A DNA stretch of 64,000 nt from an uncultured Chlorobiota bacterium (GCA_900696645.1 CAADGV010000033.1:186001-250000), one strand, 5' to 3'; counted from the first letter of the stretch, positions 28,502 to 36,729 are shown. A program made the numbers and translations. Notes: a model not told the origin generated them from the letters alone.

Positions 28502-28821
28502 GAAAGTGGCTGACTAGCCTGCCGCAACCGCCACTCCCACTTGCAACTTTCGGCAGCATTTGCTACTGTTAATACAGTTTGGCTCATCTGCTGCATACCG
28601 TCTGCGCTGTCAGGGGCGCGGACAACAATATCTACAAGTGTTACCCACCTCGAACCAGGAACGAGGTGCCGTACGCTGACGCGTACATGCGTTCTTTTTT
28701 TGACCGTGCGTTATCACGGTCGTTGATTTGGCACAAGAACCTGAACCAGGGGAATGGTCTGCGAATACACACACAAGCTTCCGGCTATCCTTGACGGCTT
28801 CGATCACGCTTACATTCGGCC
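28502..28821. other. Intergenic region at left edge of the defence island
   Basis: About 320 bases with no convincing gene, terminator or repeat family. It separates the T9SS cargo gene from hsdR and marks the left edge of the accessory island. The hsdR promoter should be here. Confidence 0.4.
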
Positions 28822-31575
28822 ATGAACCAAAACGCAGAGCAAATAGCCCGCGATAAGATCGACACCCAGCTTACCGCCTGTGGCTGGACTGTCCAGAAAC
28901 GGACGGAGTTGAATCTCTCCGCCTCCGTTGGCGTTGCGGTACGGGAGTACATCACGGACGTCGGCCCCGCGGACTATATTCTCTTCGTCGACAAGAAACC
29001 CGTCGGACTCATTGAAGCCAAACGCGCTGAAGAGGGCGTTCGACTGACTGTACATGAAGAGCAGTCCTCCGAGTACGCGCAGAGCAAACTGAAGTACCTC
29101 AACAACGAGCCGCTCCCCTTCGTCTACGAAAGCACGGGCGAGCTGACCCGCTTCACCGATCACCGCGACCCCAAGCCCCGCTCACGTCCCGTTTTCACAT
29201 TCCACAAGCCGGAGACGTTCCGCGAATGGCTGAGACAATCAAAATCTCTCCGTACCAGATTGCATGACTTGCCTGCACTGAGGACAGAAGGTCTGCGCGA
29301 GTGCCAGATCAAAGCCATCAACAAGCTCGATATTTCATTCAAGGAGAACCGTCCGAAGGCGCTGATGCAAATGGCAACCGGCTCGGGCAAGACCTACACG
29401 GCAATCACGTTCATCTACCGGTTGCTGAAGTTTGCCGGCGCAAAGCGCGTCCTGTTTCTCGTGGACACGAAGAACTTGGGCGAGCAGGCGGAGCAGGAGT
29501 TCATGGCGTACGTCCCCAACGACGACAACCGCAAGTTTACCGAACTCTACAGCGTAAACCGGTTACGCTCCAGCTACGTTCCTCACGACTCGCAGGTCTG
29601 CATCAGCACCATCCAGCGGCTCTATTCGATATTGCAGGAGAAGGAGCTTGAGGAATCCGCGGAGGAGGAGAACCCGGCGGAAAAGAAATGGCAGCCCGCG
29701 ACTCCATTGCCCGTGGCGTACAATCCAAAGATCCCCATTGAGTTCTTCGACTTCGTGGTGGTGGACGAGTGCCACCGCAGCATCTACAATCTCTGGAAGC
29801 AGGTGCTCGACTACTACGATGCGTTCCTCATCGGGCTCACGGCAACCCCCGACAACCGCACGTTCGGGTTCTTCAACCAGAACATCGTGAGCGAGTACAC
29901 GCATGAGCAGGCCGTTGCCGATGGCGTGAACGTCGGCTTCAACACGTACCTGATCGAAACTAACATCTCGAAGAAAGGCGGCGTCGTGTGGAAGGGCGAG
30001 TACGTGGACTTCCGCGAGAAGCTCACACGTAAAAAACGCTGGCAGCAAACGGACGAGGACGTCGCCTACTCTGCCAAGCAATTGGACGACGAGGTCGTGA
30101 ACCCGAACCAGATCAGGGCAATCATCCGCACGTTCAAGGAGCGGCTCCCCGAAATCTTCCCGCACAGGGAGGAAGTCCCCAAGACGCTCATCTTTGCCAA
30201 AACCGACAGCCACGCCGACGACATCATCCAGATCGTCCGGGAGGAGTTTGCCGAAGGGAACAACTTCTGCAAGAAGATCACCTACACGGCGGACGACCCC
30301 AAGTCCGTGCTCGCGCAGTTCCGCAACGACTATTATCCCCGCATCGCCGTTACCGTGGACATGATCGCCACCGGCACGGATGTGCGGCCGTTGGAGTGTT
30401 TGATATTCATGCGTGACGTGAAGAGCCGCAACTACTTCGAGCAGATGAAGGGGCGCGGCACACGCATCATTGCGCTGGACGATCTCCGGAAGGTGACCCC
30501 CTCCGCGCAGTACACCAAGGATCATTTCGTGATTGTGGATGCGGTGGGGGTGAGCACGTCGCTCAAGACCGACAGCCGTCCGTTGGAGCGCAAACCGGGC
30601 GTGCCGCTCAAGGACCTGCTTGCCGCCGTGGCGGTTGGCGCGAGGGATGAAGACCTCTTTACGACGCTCGCAAACCGGCTGGTGCGACTGGAGAAGCAGA
30701 TTACGCCGAAGGAACATGCGCTCTTTGTTGAAAAGACAAAGGGCAAATCCATCCCGCAGGTGGCAAAGGAACTCCTCAACGCCTACAACGTCGACACGTT
30801 AGAGGAGATCAGGGAAAAGGTGGAGAAGGAAATGCCCGGCGCTTCGCCCGATGCAATCCAGTCCGCAATCCACAATTCGCATTCCGAAATTATCGAAGCC
30901 GCCGCCGGGACATTCACCGGCGACCTTAACACGTTTATTGAAAACGTGCGCAAAACACACGAGCAGATGATTGACGCCGTGAACCCGGACAAGGTGGAGT
31001 ATGCCGGATGGCAGGAGCAATCGAAGGAACACTCCGCAGCGTTGGTCAAGGACTTTGCCGCGTGGATTGAGAAGCACAAGAACGAGATTACCGCGCTGCA
31101 GATCTTCTACGACCAGCCCTACCGCCGGCGCGAGCTGACGTATGCGATGGTGCGACAGTTAGTGGATGCATTGCTTGTGGACAAGCCCGCACTTGCACCA
31201 TTGCGTCTATGGCATGCATACGAGCAATTAGGGCAGGCGAGCGGCCAACCCAAGAACGAGCTGATTGCCCTCGTCTCACTCGTGCGGCATGTCTGCGGCA
31301 TTGACACTTCGCTCACCTCGTACGATAAAACCGTGGACAAGAACTTCCAGGCGTGGGCGTTTAAGAAGCAAGCCGGAGCGCTGAAGTTCACCGAAGAGCA
31401 GATGCAATGGCTGAGGATGATTAAGGATTATGTTGCGGCTTCGTTTCATGTAAGCAAGGATGACTTCGACCTCGCTCCGTTCAATGCCGTGGGAGGACTT
31501 GGCAAGTTCTACCAGTTGTTCAAACATGACTACGAGAAGATATTGGACGAGTTGAATGAAGCGCTGGCAGCATGA
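28822..31575 (+). CDS. hsdR: Type I restriction enzyme, motor/nuclease subunit HsdR
   Basis: The 917-residue R subunit translocates and cuts unmodified DNA when joined to HsdM and HsdS. The N-terminal PD-(D/E)xK nuclease core is visible (GPADYILFVDKKPVGLIEAK). The SF2 helicase motifs are in order: ATGSGKT near residue 185, VVVDECHRS near 315, GLTATPDN, and TVDMIATGTDVRP followed by MKGRGTR. The C-terminal domain ends YEKILDELNEALAA. Length and motifs look intact. Copies of its last ~50-230 bases recur three times downstream. hsdS and hsdM follow after an OLD-nuclease gene and two mobile clusters. Confidence 0.95.
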   Translation: MNQNAEQIARDKIDTQLTACGWTVQKRTELNLSASVGVAVREYITDVGPADYILFVDKKPVGLIEAKRAEEGVRLTVHEEQSSEYAQSKLKYLNNEPLPFVYESTGELTRFTDHRDPKPRSRPVFTFHKPETFREWLRQSKSLRTRLHDLPALRTEGLRECQIKAINKLDISFKENRPKALMQMATGSGKTYTAITFIYRLLKFAGAKRVLFLVDTKNLGEQAEQEFMAYVPNDDNRKFTELYSVNRLRSSYVPHDSQVCISTIQRLYSILQEKELEESAEEENPAEKKWQPATPLPVAYNPKIPIEFFDFVVVDECHRSIYNLWKQVLDYYDAFLIGLTATPDNRTFGFFNQNIVSEYTHEQAVADGVNVGFNTYLIETNISKKGGVVWKGEYVDFREKLTRKKRWQQTDEDVAYSAKQLDDEVVNPNQIRAIIRTFKERLPEIFPHREEVPKTLIFAKTDSHADDIIQIVREEFAEGNNFCKKITYTADDPKSVLAQFRNDYYPRIAVTVDMIATGTDVRPLECLIFMRDVKSRNYFEQMKGRGTRIIALDDLRKVTPSAQYTKDHFVIVDAVGVSTSLKTDSRPLERKPGVPLKDLLAAVAVGARDEDLFTTLANRLVRLEKQITPKEHALFVEKTKGKSIPQVAKELLNAYNVDTLEEIREKVEKEMPGASPDAIQSAIHNSHSEIIEAAAGTFTGDLNTFIENVRKTHEQMIDAVNPDKVEYAGWQEQSKEHSAALVKDFAAWIEKHKNEITALQIFYDQPYRRRELTYAMVRQLVDALLVDKPALAPLRLWHAYEQLGQASGQPKNELIALVSLVRHVCGIDTSLTSYDKTVDKNFQAWAFKKQAGALKFTEEQMQWLRMIKDYVAASFHVSKDDFDLAPFNAVGGLGKFYQLFKHDYEKILDELNEALAA

Positions 31576-31609
31576 TGACCGAGGTAGATACGCATATCGG
31601 CACACCTAA

Positions 31610-31695
31610 GCCAATATGCACAACTTTAGTTGTGTGGGAGCGGAAACAAACGGCGCGTCCAAACAGTGGCCAATACCCACAACTTTAGTTGTGGG
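31610..31695. repeat. Two REP palindromes left of transposase gene 1
   Basis: Two copies of a unit beginning GCCAATA and ending in a palindrome around ACTTTAGT: CACAACTTTAGTTGTG at 31619-31634 and CCCACAACTTTAGTTGTGGG at 31676-31695. They precede the REP-associated transposase gene, and an opposite-oriented partner lies after it. Confidence 0.85.
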
Positions 31696-31754
31696 ACAAA
31701 GAAACGAGAACACAAACAGCCAGTCGTTTTAACGACTTCCGGAAAGGAAGACCA

Positions 31755-32222
31755 GTGGCACACGCGCTAACCAAAGTCTACGTGCACTTTGTCTGGACAA
31801 CGAAGGACAGAGAGCGACTGCTTTTTAATGACTCACGTCAGGCACTCAGGGACCACGTCGCGCAAAACGCACTCGGTAATGGTATCGATGTGCTCGCACT
31901 TGCCGTTCAGCCGGAACATGTACACCTCCTTTCGGAGCTCGGTCGTTCGCAGCGAATCGAGGACATTGCGAAGCTCCTCAAGGGCGAGTCGTCGCACTGG
32001 GTGAACCAGAACAACATCATCGCGCCGAAGTTCTCCTGGCAGCGGGGATACTGGGCCGGGTCGGTCTGCTATCAACACGTTGATGTTGTGAAGGCGTACA
32101 TTGATGGACAGGAAGAACACCATCGTGTCAAAACGTTTGTGGAGGAGTTTGAGACTCTGTTGCGTGAACACGGCTACTCGGAAGCGGAGATCGCCGTTCT
32201 GCTGCGCTTGGAAAGCCGATGA
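31755..32222 (+). CDS. REP-associated Y1 (IS200-like) transposase, copy 1
   Basis: A single-strand HUH-type transposase of about 155 residues. The paired histidines are in QPEHVHLLSEL, and the catalytic tyrosine is in VKAYIDGQEEHH, as in IS200/RAYT proteins; KVYVHFVWTTKDR is the typical N-terminus. I take the GTG at 31755, preceded by GGAAAGGAAG, because the frame upstream (to 31689) runs through REP sequence and is not conserved-looking. It is flanked by ACTTTAGT-type palindromes in opposite orientation. It lies directly behind hsdR and is followed by a diverged copy of the hsdR 3' end. Confidence 0.9.
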   Translation: MAHALTKVYVHFVWTTKDRERLLFNDSRQALRDHVAQNALGNGIDVLALAVQPEHVHLLSELGRSQRIEDIAKLLKGESSHWVNQNNIIAPKFSWQRGYWAGSVCYQHVDVVKAYIDGQEEHHRVKTFVEEFETLLREHGYSEAEIAVLLRLESR

Positions 32223-32238
32223 ATCGGCTGCTTTTTTT
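32214..32238 (+). terminator. Terminator at the end of transposase gene 1
   Basis: AGCCG and CGGCT (extendable to AGCCGAT/ATCGGCT) overlap the stop codon and are followed by GCTTTTTTT. This should end the transposase transcript. Confidence 0.75.
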
Positions 32239-32254
32239 GGTTGGGCACGGGAAA

Positions 32255-32274
32255 CCCACGACTAAAGTCGTGGG
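32255..32274. repeat. REP palindrome right of transposase gene 1
   Basis: CCCACGACTAAAGTCGTGGG, a 20-base palindrome whose centre (ACTAAAGT) is the reverse complement of the left-hand REP centres. The opposite orientation is the usual REP arrangement around these transposases. Confidence 0.85.
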
Positions 32275-32289
32275 AATGCGCTCATGGGG

Positions 32290-32516
32290 CAGTGGCTGAC
32301 AATCTCAGCAGTACTACATCCAGCGGCTAAGCCTGCCTGCCGGTTTACCCGCCGTTTGTTTGGCGGCCAGGCAGGGACGACTTCGACCTCGCACCGTTCA
32401 ATGCGGTGGGAGGGCTGGGCAAGTTCTACCAGTTGTTCAAGGACGATTACGAGAAGATATTGGCCTGCCCGCCGTCTTTGTGGCGGGATGAACTGAACGA
32501 GGCGTTGGCGGCATAG
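32290..32516 (+). pseudogene. hsdR 3'-end copy 2 with two inserted mini-palindromes
   Basis: This stretch is a diverged copy of the last ~65 codons of hsdR. From 32376 it reads DDFDLAPFNAVGGLGKF and YQLFKDDYEKI, nearly the same as the hsdR tail, and it ends DELNEALAA plus TAG. Two short palindromes interrupt it: 32332-32375 (CCTGCCTG...CCAGGCAGG) and 32464-32487 (CCTGCCC...GGCGGG). It has no start and is a relic of another hsdR allele or of a duplication. Confidence 0.85.
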
Positions 32517-32518
32517 TT

Positions 32519-33053
32519 GTCTGAATCGCGGATTTGGCGGATTACACGGATTCCACGGATTGAAGATGTTAACGGAACTGAAGTACAAAGATATCACAGA
32601 GAAGATTATTGGAGGTGCGTTTGAAGTGCACAAGTTTCTCGGTAACGGGTTCCAGGAGGTCATCTATCAACGGGCACTTGCGTATGAGATGAGTTTGGCT
32701 GGTCTCGCATTTGCCCGTGAAATCGAGCAGGATATCTACTACAAGGATCTTCCGGAGCCGATAGGCACACGGAGGGCAGATTTTGTTGTTGAAGGCAAGG
32801 TGTTGGTTGAGTTGAAAGCGCTCGTGCAACTTGAGGACGTGCATGTCGCGCAGGTGCTCAACTATCTGCGGGCATACAAGCTGGAGGTTGGTTTGCTGAT
32901 AAACTTCGGCGCCAAGAGTCTTGAGTTCAGGCGGCTGATTTTAACACAATAAATGTCTGAATCACGGATTGGGCTGATTACACTGATTACGCAGATGGAT
33001 GAGAGAACTAACTCCGTGAAATCCCATAATCCGTGTCTATCCGCGATTCAGAC
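32519..33053 (+). mobile_element. Putative GxxExxY mobile unit with 15-bp terminal inverted repeats
   Basis: GTCTGAATCGCGGAT at 32519-32533 is an exact inverted match of ATCCGCGATTCAGAC at 33039-33053. Between them lies one gene, a GxxExxY protein, and then a 99-base palindrome-ended repeat (32955-33053). A 99-base unit without the gene recurs at 33138-33236 with only two differences. The unit is bounded on both sides by hsdR 3'-end sequence. Mobility is inferred from the ends and copies; no transposase of a known family is encoded. Confidence 0.6.
32560..32952 (+). CDS. GxxExxY protein, copy 1
   Basis: A 130-residue member of the GxxExxY family. The naming motif is GNGFQEVIYQRAL. A later GTRRADFVVEGKVLVELKA gives an Asp, then Glu-x-Lys, so with the motif glutamate it has the residue layout of PD-(D/E)xK nucleases. 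That nuclease reading is inference; the family has no confirmed function. I kept the start at 32560 (TTG/ATG region, first ATG 32566). It sits in a small unit with terminal inverted repeats behind the hsdR copy. A homologue lies at 37981. Confidence 0.9.
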   Translation: MKMLTELKYKDITEKIIGGAFEVHKFLGNGFQEVIYQRALAYEMSLAGLAFAREIEQDIYYKDLPEPIGTRRADFVVEGKVLVELKALVQLEDVHVAQVLNYLRAYKLEVGLLINFGAKSLEFRRLILTQ

Positions 33054-33060
33054 GGTTGTG

Positions 33061-33126
33061 GATGATTACGAGAAGATACTGGCCTGCCCGCAGTTTTCCT
33101 GGCGGGATGCACTCAATGAGAAGTAG
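33061..33126 (+). pseudogene. hsdR 3'-end copy 3
   Basis: About 20 codons of the hsdR tail (DDYEKI...) with the same CCTGCCC...GGCGGG palindrome (33083-33106) at exactly the place where it interrupts copy 2, then a shortened end and TAG. The shared insertion shows that copies 2 and 3 are more closely related to each other than to intact hsdR. Confidence 0.8.
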
Positions 33127-33137
33127 CCGTAGTAAAT

Positions 33138-33236
33138 GTCTGAATCACGGATTGGGCTGATTACACTGATTACGCAGATGGATGAGAGAACTGACTCCGT
33201 GAAATCCCTTAATCCGTGTCTATCCGCGATTCAGAC
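33138..33236. repeat. 99-bp palindrome-ended repeat (MITE-like)
   Basis: Begins GTCTGAATCACGGAT and ends ATCCGCGATTCAGAC. It differs from 32955-33053 at two positions. It carries no gene and looks like a non-autonomous form of the GxxExxY unit. The repeat plus the adjoining hsdR tail is tandemly arranged with a 183-base period. The gap up to 33334 otherwise holds only repeat and tail sequence. Confidence 0.85.
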
Positions 33237-33243
33237 GGTTATG

Positions 33244-33294
33244 GATGATTACGAGAAGATTTTAGATGAATTGAATGAGGAGCTGGCGGCGTAG
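33244..33294 (+). pseudogene. hsdR 3'-end copy 4
   Basis: A clean copy of the last 16 codons of hsdR (DDYEKILDELNEELAA plus TAG) without the mini-palindrome seen in copies 2 and 3. It follows the 99-bp repeat and lies 40 bases before the OLD-nuclease gene. It may be the original 3' end of a locally older hsdR allele. Confidence 0.85.
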
Positions 33295-33334
33295 CTACGC
33301 AAAAGTAGGCGGCAGTTGATTAGAGGAAAACGAA

Positions 33335-35014
33335 ATGGCCAGAGTGACCAAACTACAAATCGAGGGCTTCAGATCAATTAGAGACCCAATCGAGATTAGG
33401 TTTCCTGAGAACATTCCGGTGGTGCTCATCGGCGAGAACAATGCAGGTAAGTCGAACATCATCCGTGCAATTGATCTTCTATTGGGTGAATGGTGGCCTG
33501 GTACTCATCAGCCAGAGGATCATGAGTACTGGGACAGGAGCCCTTCAAATGGTCCTATCAAGATTCGAGCCTCATTCACGGGTATGATGGGATATGATCA
33601 GCCCGTCAACGAACTATATTGGGAGGTTCGTGAAAACGAGGATCCTGTCTTCAAGTGTTTACAGCAAGATGGGAGCGACAGATACGTGAAGAAGGAAATG
33701 CGTGAACAGTGCATGTGTTTCTCTGTCAGCGCCGATAGAAGGTTACCGTATCAGCTTAGCTACACGAGCAAGTTCACGCTCTTGGCTAAACTAATGCGCA
33801 AGTTCCATTCAATTCTTACGGAGGATGAGGCCCGCGTTGAACGGCTAAGAGAAAAGTTCGGCGAAATCAGAGACATCTTTGATGAGGTTGCCGAGTTCGG
33901 AAATTTCCAGACAGAACTTCGCAACCAGTTTGGTGAGATGTTCGGTGGCATGTCATACGGCCTGCAGGTTGACTTCTCTGCTTACGATCCGAGCAATTTC
34001 TTTCACTCACTTCGGATGCAAGCAGTTGAAGGCGAGAGAATTCGTTCACTTGAAGAATTGGGAACCGGCCAAGAGCAACTTCTTGCGTTGGCGTTTGCCC
34101 ATGCGTATGCGAAGGCGTTCTTTGGTGGAATCTTTCTCGCCATCGAAGAACCCGAGGCGCACCTACACCCGCTTGCTCAGGAATGGCTTTCAAAGAAAGT
34201 GAGTCATATGTGCTCTGATGGGCTGCAGCTAATGCTCACAACACACAGCCCGGCGTTCGTCGATCTTTTGGGTCTAGACGGATGCGTCTTGGTCAAGAAG
34301 GTGGAGGGTGCAACTTCAGTTCGTCAACTCACGAAACAGAAATTGGCAGATTATTGTCTTGAACACCGATCACACCCCGATCGCACGCAAGCCGATACGA
34401 TCCTGCCGTTCTATGAGGGCTCTGCAACTCAAGGTATCAAAGCAGGTCTTTTTGCAAAGAAGGTTGTCCTGGTTGAGGGTATGACCGAATATCTTGCATT
34501 GCCAATCTACTTCAGCAAAGCAGGGCTTGATGTAACAAAGGAGGGAATTGCAATTATTCCGGTGATGGGCAAGGGAAATCTGGGAAAGTGGTGGCGTCTC
34601 TTCACAGCGTTCGAGATTCCTACCTATGTCTCGTTCGACAACGATGTAAAAAACGATCAGCATGCCAACAAGCGGACGGATGTTCTCAAAGCCATCAGTG
34701 TTGACGATGAAGAAATTGAAGTTGCTATCGGGCAGGACAATTGGACTGTCTCTGGTTGTTACTCGGTCTTTGGCACGAACTTCGAGACAGTGATGCGTGC
34801 ATCCTTCGATGGTTACGAAGCTATTGAACAAGAGGGTAGGGAAGAACTTGGGGAATCTAAACCGCTGGTTGCAAGGTTTGTTGCTGAACATCTTGCAATG
34901 ACTGATACCCAAATTGGTTGGCAAAGAATTGTTGCCATGGTGGAAGCATTGCGGAATCTCTCAATCGAGAACTCCAACATCGAGAATGGCGAAGATGTTG
35001 ACCTACCTTTTTGA
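33335..35014 (+). CDS. OLD-family ATP-dependent nuclease (ATPase + TOPRIM)
   Basis: A 559-residue overcoming-lysogeny-defect-type protein. The N-terminal SMC-like ATPase has Walker A GENNAGKS at residues 33-40, a signature region LGTGQEQLLALAF, Walker B IFLAIEEPEAHLHP and a switch histidine in TTHSP. A TOPRIM nuclease domain follows: the acidic residue is in VVLVEGMTEYLAL near residue 378 and the acidic pair in YVSFDNDVKND. Such proteins are DNA nucleases used in phage defence (GajA is a relative), and R-linked ORFs of this general kind are known inside type I loci. Its stop overlaps a possible TTG start of hsdS, so it is coupled to the restriction genes. Confidence 0.88.
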   Translation: MARVTKLQIEGFRSIRDPIEIRFPENIPVVLIGENNAGKSNIIRAIDLLLGEWWPGTHQPEDHEYWDRSPSNGPIKIRASFTGMMGYDQPVNELYWEVRENEDPVFKCLQQDGSDRYVKKEMREQCMCFSVSADRRLPYQLSYTSKFTLLAKLMRKFHSILTEDEARVERLREKFGEIRDIFDEVAEFGNFQTELRNQFGEMFGGMSYGLQVDFSAYDPSNFFHSLRMQAVEGERIRSLEELGTGQEQLLALAFAHAYAKAFFGGIFLAIEEPEAHLHPLAQEWLSKKVSHMCSDGLQLMLTTHSPAFVDLLGLDGCVLVKKVEGATSVRQLTKQKLADYCLEHRSHPDRTQADTILPFYEGSATQGIKAGLFAKKVVLVEGMTEYLALPIYFSKAGLDVTKEGIAIIPVMGKGNLGKWWRLFTAFEIPTYVSFDNDVKNDQHANKRTDVLKAISVDDEEIEVAIGQDNWTVSGCYSVFGTNFETVMRASFDGYEAIEQEGREELGESKPLVARFVAEHLAMTDTQIGWQRIVAMVEALRNLSIENSNIENGEDVDLPF

Positions 35015-36729
35015 CACACCTAGCAACGGATATGACTCGGACTAATCACATCCCAGGTTGGACAATCGTTCCTATCGAGGAAGTCTTGACGCCTCTGCCC
35101 AACGGGAACGTGCTGGGCCAAGGATGGAGCCCTCAGTGCGAGAAGGAGCCTTCGCCAGCAGAAAACGAATGGGGTGTATTGAGAACCACGGCCATTCAAG
35201 CTGGGTCCTTTCTTGAAAGGGAAAACAAGCGCCTTCCCAAAACACTTGAACCACGGCCTCACCTTGAAGTCAAAGCGGGAGACCTTCTTATCACTTGTGC
35301 AGGCCCAAGAAGTCGATGCGGGGTTGCATGTTTGGTCAGGAAGACGAGAAGGAGATTGATGATCTCCGGCAAGATGTACCGCTTTAGAACGCGACCGGAG
35401 ATTGCCGCCTCAGAGTTCATTGAGGTGTATTTGCAGAGTCGTGAGGCTTGGGATGCAATAGACAAGATGAAAACCGGTGGAAGCGACAGTGGCTTAAACC
35501 TGACCCATGAGCGGTTTAAGAAACTCCCAATTCCCCTTCCCCCGCTCCCCGAGCAGCACCGCATTGTGGAGAAGATCGAGGCGCTCTTCAGCGAGTTGGA
35601 CAAGGGGGTGGAGCAGCTCAAAACCGCCGCCCAGCAACTCAAAGTCTACCGCCAGTCCGTGCTCAAGTGGGCGTTTGAGGGGAAGCTCACCGCCGAGTGG
35701 CGGAGGAATGTCATTCTGAGCGGAACGAAGTGGAGCGAAGAATCTGAATACCGGATGGTTGCCGAGAGTGGTGCCAGCTATGGCACCAAAGACGAATCAG
35801 ATTCTTCGTCCCGTCAAACAGCGACGGGACTCAGAATGACAAGCGCACGTGAGTTGCTTGATCGCATCAAACAAGAGCGCGAGGCGCTCGCACAGACGAC
35901 CGGCAAGCGCCTCAAGCCCATCCCACCGCTCACGGAAAAGGAACTCGCCGAACCCGCCAAACAGACGGCGGGCAGGCTCCCGGCGTTGCCGGTAGGGTGG
36001 GCGTGGGGAACATTGGAGGAACTTGCTGCCAATGAGCCAAACTCGATTACAGATGGACCCTTCGGTTCCAATCTCAAGACTTCTCACTACACGAATGAGG
36101 GACCGAGGGTTGTACGCCTGCAAAATATCGGCGATGGACAATTCATCGACGAGGACGCTCATATCTCGCGGGAACACTTTGAGAAGCTCAAGAAGCATCG
36201 GGTCCATTCCGGTGACATTGTTATCGCCTCTCTCGGTTCCGATCCCCCACGATCATGCATTGTTCCAGAATCTCTTGGGCTGGCTATTGTGAAAGCTGAT
36301 TGCATTCGTTTCAAGGCACATCCACAACTCAATGCAAAATGGATCAACTTTGTCATCAACAGCGAACCAACGAAGAAGTGGGGTGCAGACATTGTTCATG
36401 GTGTCGGGCGGCCTAGACTAAATTTACGCAACATTAAGAATATCAGAATTCCTGTTCCATCGCGTCCCGAGCAAGATTTTATCGTCCAGGAAATCGAAAG
36501 CCGTCTGAGTGTGTGCGACAAGTTGGAGGAAACCATTGCCGCAAGTCTGCAACAGGCCGAGGCGTTGCGGCAGAGCATTTTGAAGAAGGCGTTTGAGGGG
36601 AGGCTGGTGGAGCAGGATCCGAACGACCCGCCTGCGTCGCAACTTCTTGAGCAAATCAAACGGCAAAAACAAGAGGACAACACGGGGATTGCCAAGAGGA
36701 CAAAGAAAGCGACTTCGGCGGGCAGGTGA
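35011..36729 (+). CDS. hsdS: Type I restriction enzyme specificity subunit HsdS
   Basis: HsdS has two target-recognition domains, each followed by a conserved coiled-coil; it sets the DNA target for HsdM and HsdR. The first conserved helix is PLPPLPEQHRIVEKIEALF and the second VPSRPEQDFIVQEIESRL. The start is TTG at 35011 (four-base overlap with the OLD gene) or ATG at 35032. Between the two halves a 133-base palindromic repeat (35709-35841) is read through in frame. At the 3' end the +1 frame continues with EPASVLLERIKAEKQ, the usual end of such proteins, so the last ~15 residues appear to have been lost to a small indel. Confidence 0.9.
   Translation: MTHLATDMTRTNHIPGWTIVPIEEVLTPLPNGNVLGQGWSPQCEKEPSPAENEWGVLRTTAIQAGSFLERENKRLPKTLEPRPHLEVKAGDLLITCAGPRSRCGVACLVRKTRRRLMISGKMYRFRTRPEIAASEFIEVYLQSREAWDAIDKMKTGGSDSGLNLTHERFKKLPIPLPPLPEQHRIVEKIEALFSELDKGVEQLKTAAQQLKVYRQSVLKWAFEGKLTAEWRRNVILSGTKWSEESEYRMVAESGASYGTKDESDSSSRQTATGLRMTSARELLDRIKQEREALAQTTGKRLKPIPPLTEKELAEPAKQTAGRLPALPVGWAWGTLEELAANEPNSITDGPFGSNLKTSHYTNEGPRVVRLQNIGDGQFIDEDAHISREHFEKLKKHRVHSGDIVIASLGSDPPRSCIVPESLGLAIVKADCIRFKAHPQLNAKWINFVINSEPTKKWGADIVHGVGRPRLNLRNIKNIRIPVPSRPEQDFIVQEIESRLSVCDKLEETIAASLQQAEALRQSILKKAFEGRLVEQDPNDPPASQLLEQIKRQKQEDNTGIAKRTKKATSAGR
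35709..35841. repeat. Palindromic repeat inserted in frame in hsdS
   Basis: The ends TGTCATTCTGAG (35709-35720) and CTCAGAATGACA (35830-35841) are exact inverted repeats. Inner arms AAGAATCTGA and TCAGATTCTT also pair. It encodes about 44 residues of serine-rich, low-complexity linker between the first HsdS half and its second recognition domain, without stopping the frame. Confidence 0.88.

Noticed and set aside
29563-30717. Long minus-strand open frame (384 codons) across hsdR
   Set aside because: It is antisense to the helicase motifs of hsdR, has an odd His/Arg/Val-rich composition and no recognisable domain. It is a shadow of the codon pattern.
32951-33262. Possible CRISPR array because of evenly spaced repeats
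   Set aside because: Only two 99-bp units with a 183-base period; the spacer is hsdR tail sequence and no cas genes are present. It is a tandem repeat of a mobile palindrome plus gene tail.
33335-35014. Gabija system (GajA)
   Set aside because: The ATPase-TOPRIM layout fits OLD proteins in general, but no UvrD-like GajB gene is adjacent; the UvrD/PcrA gene at 55.5 kb is far away and looks like the housekeeping helicase.
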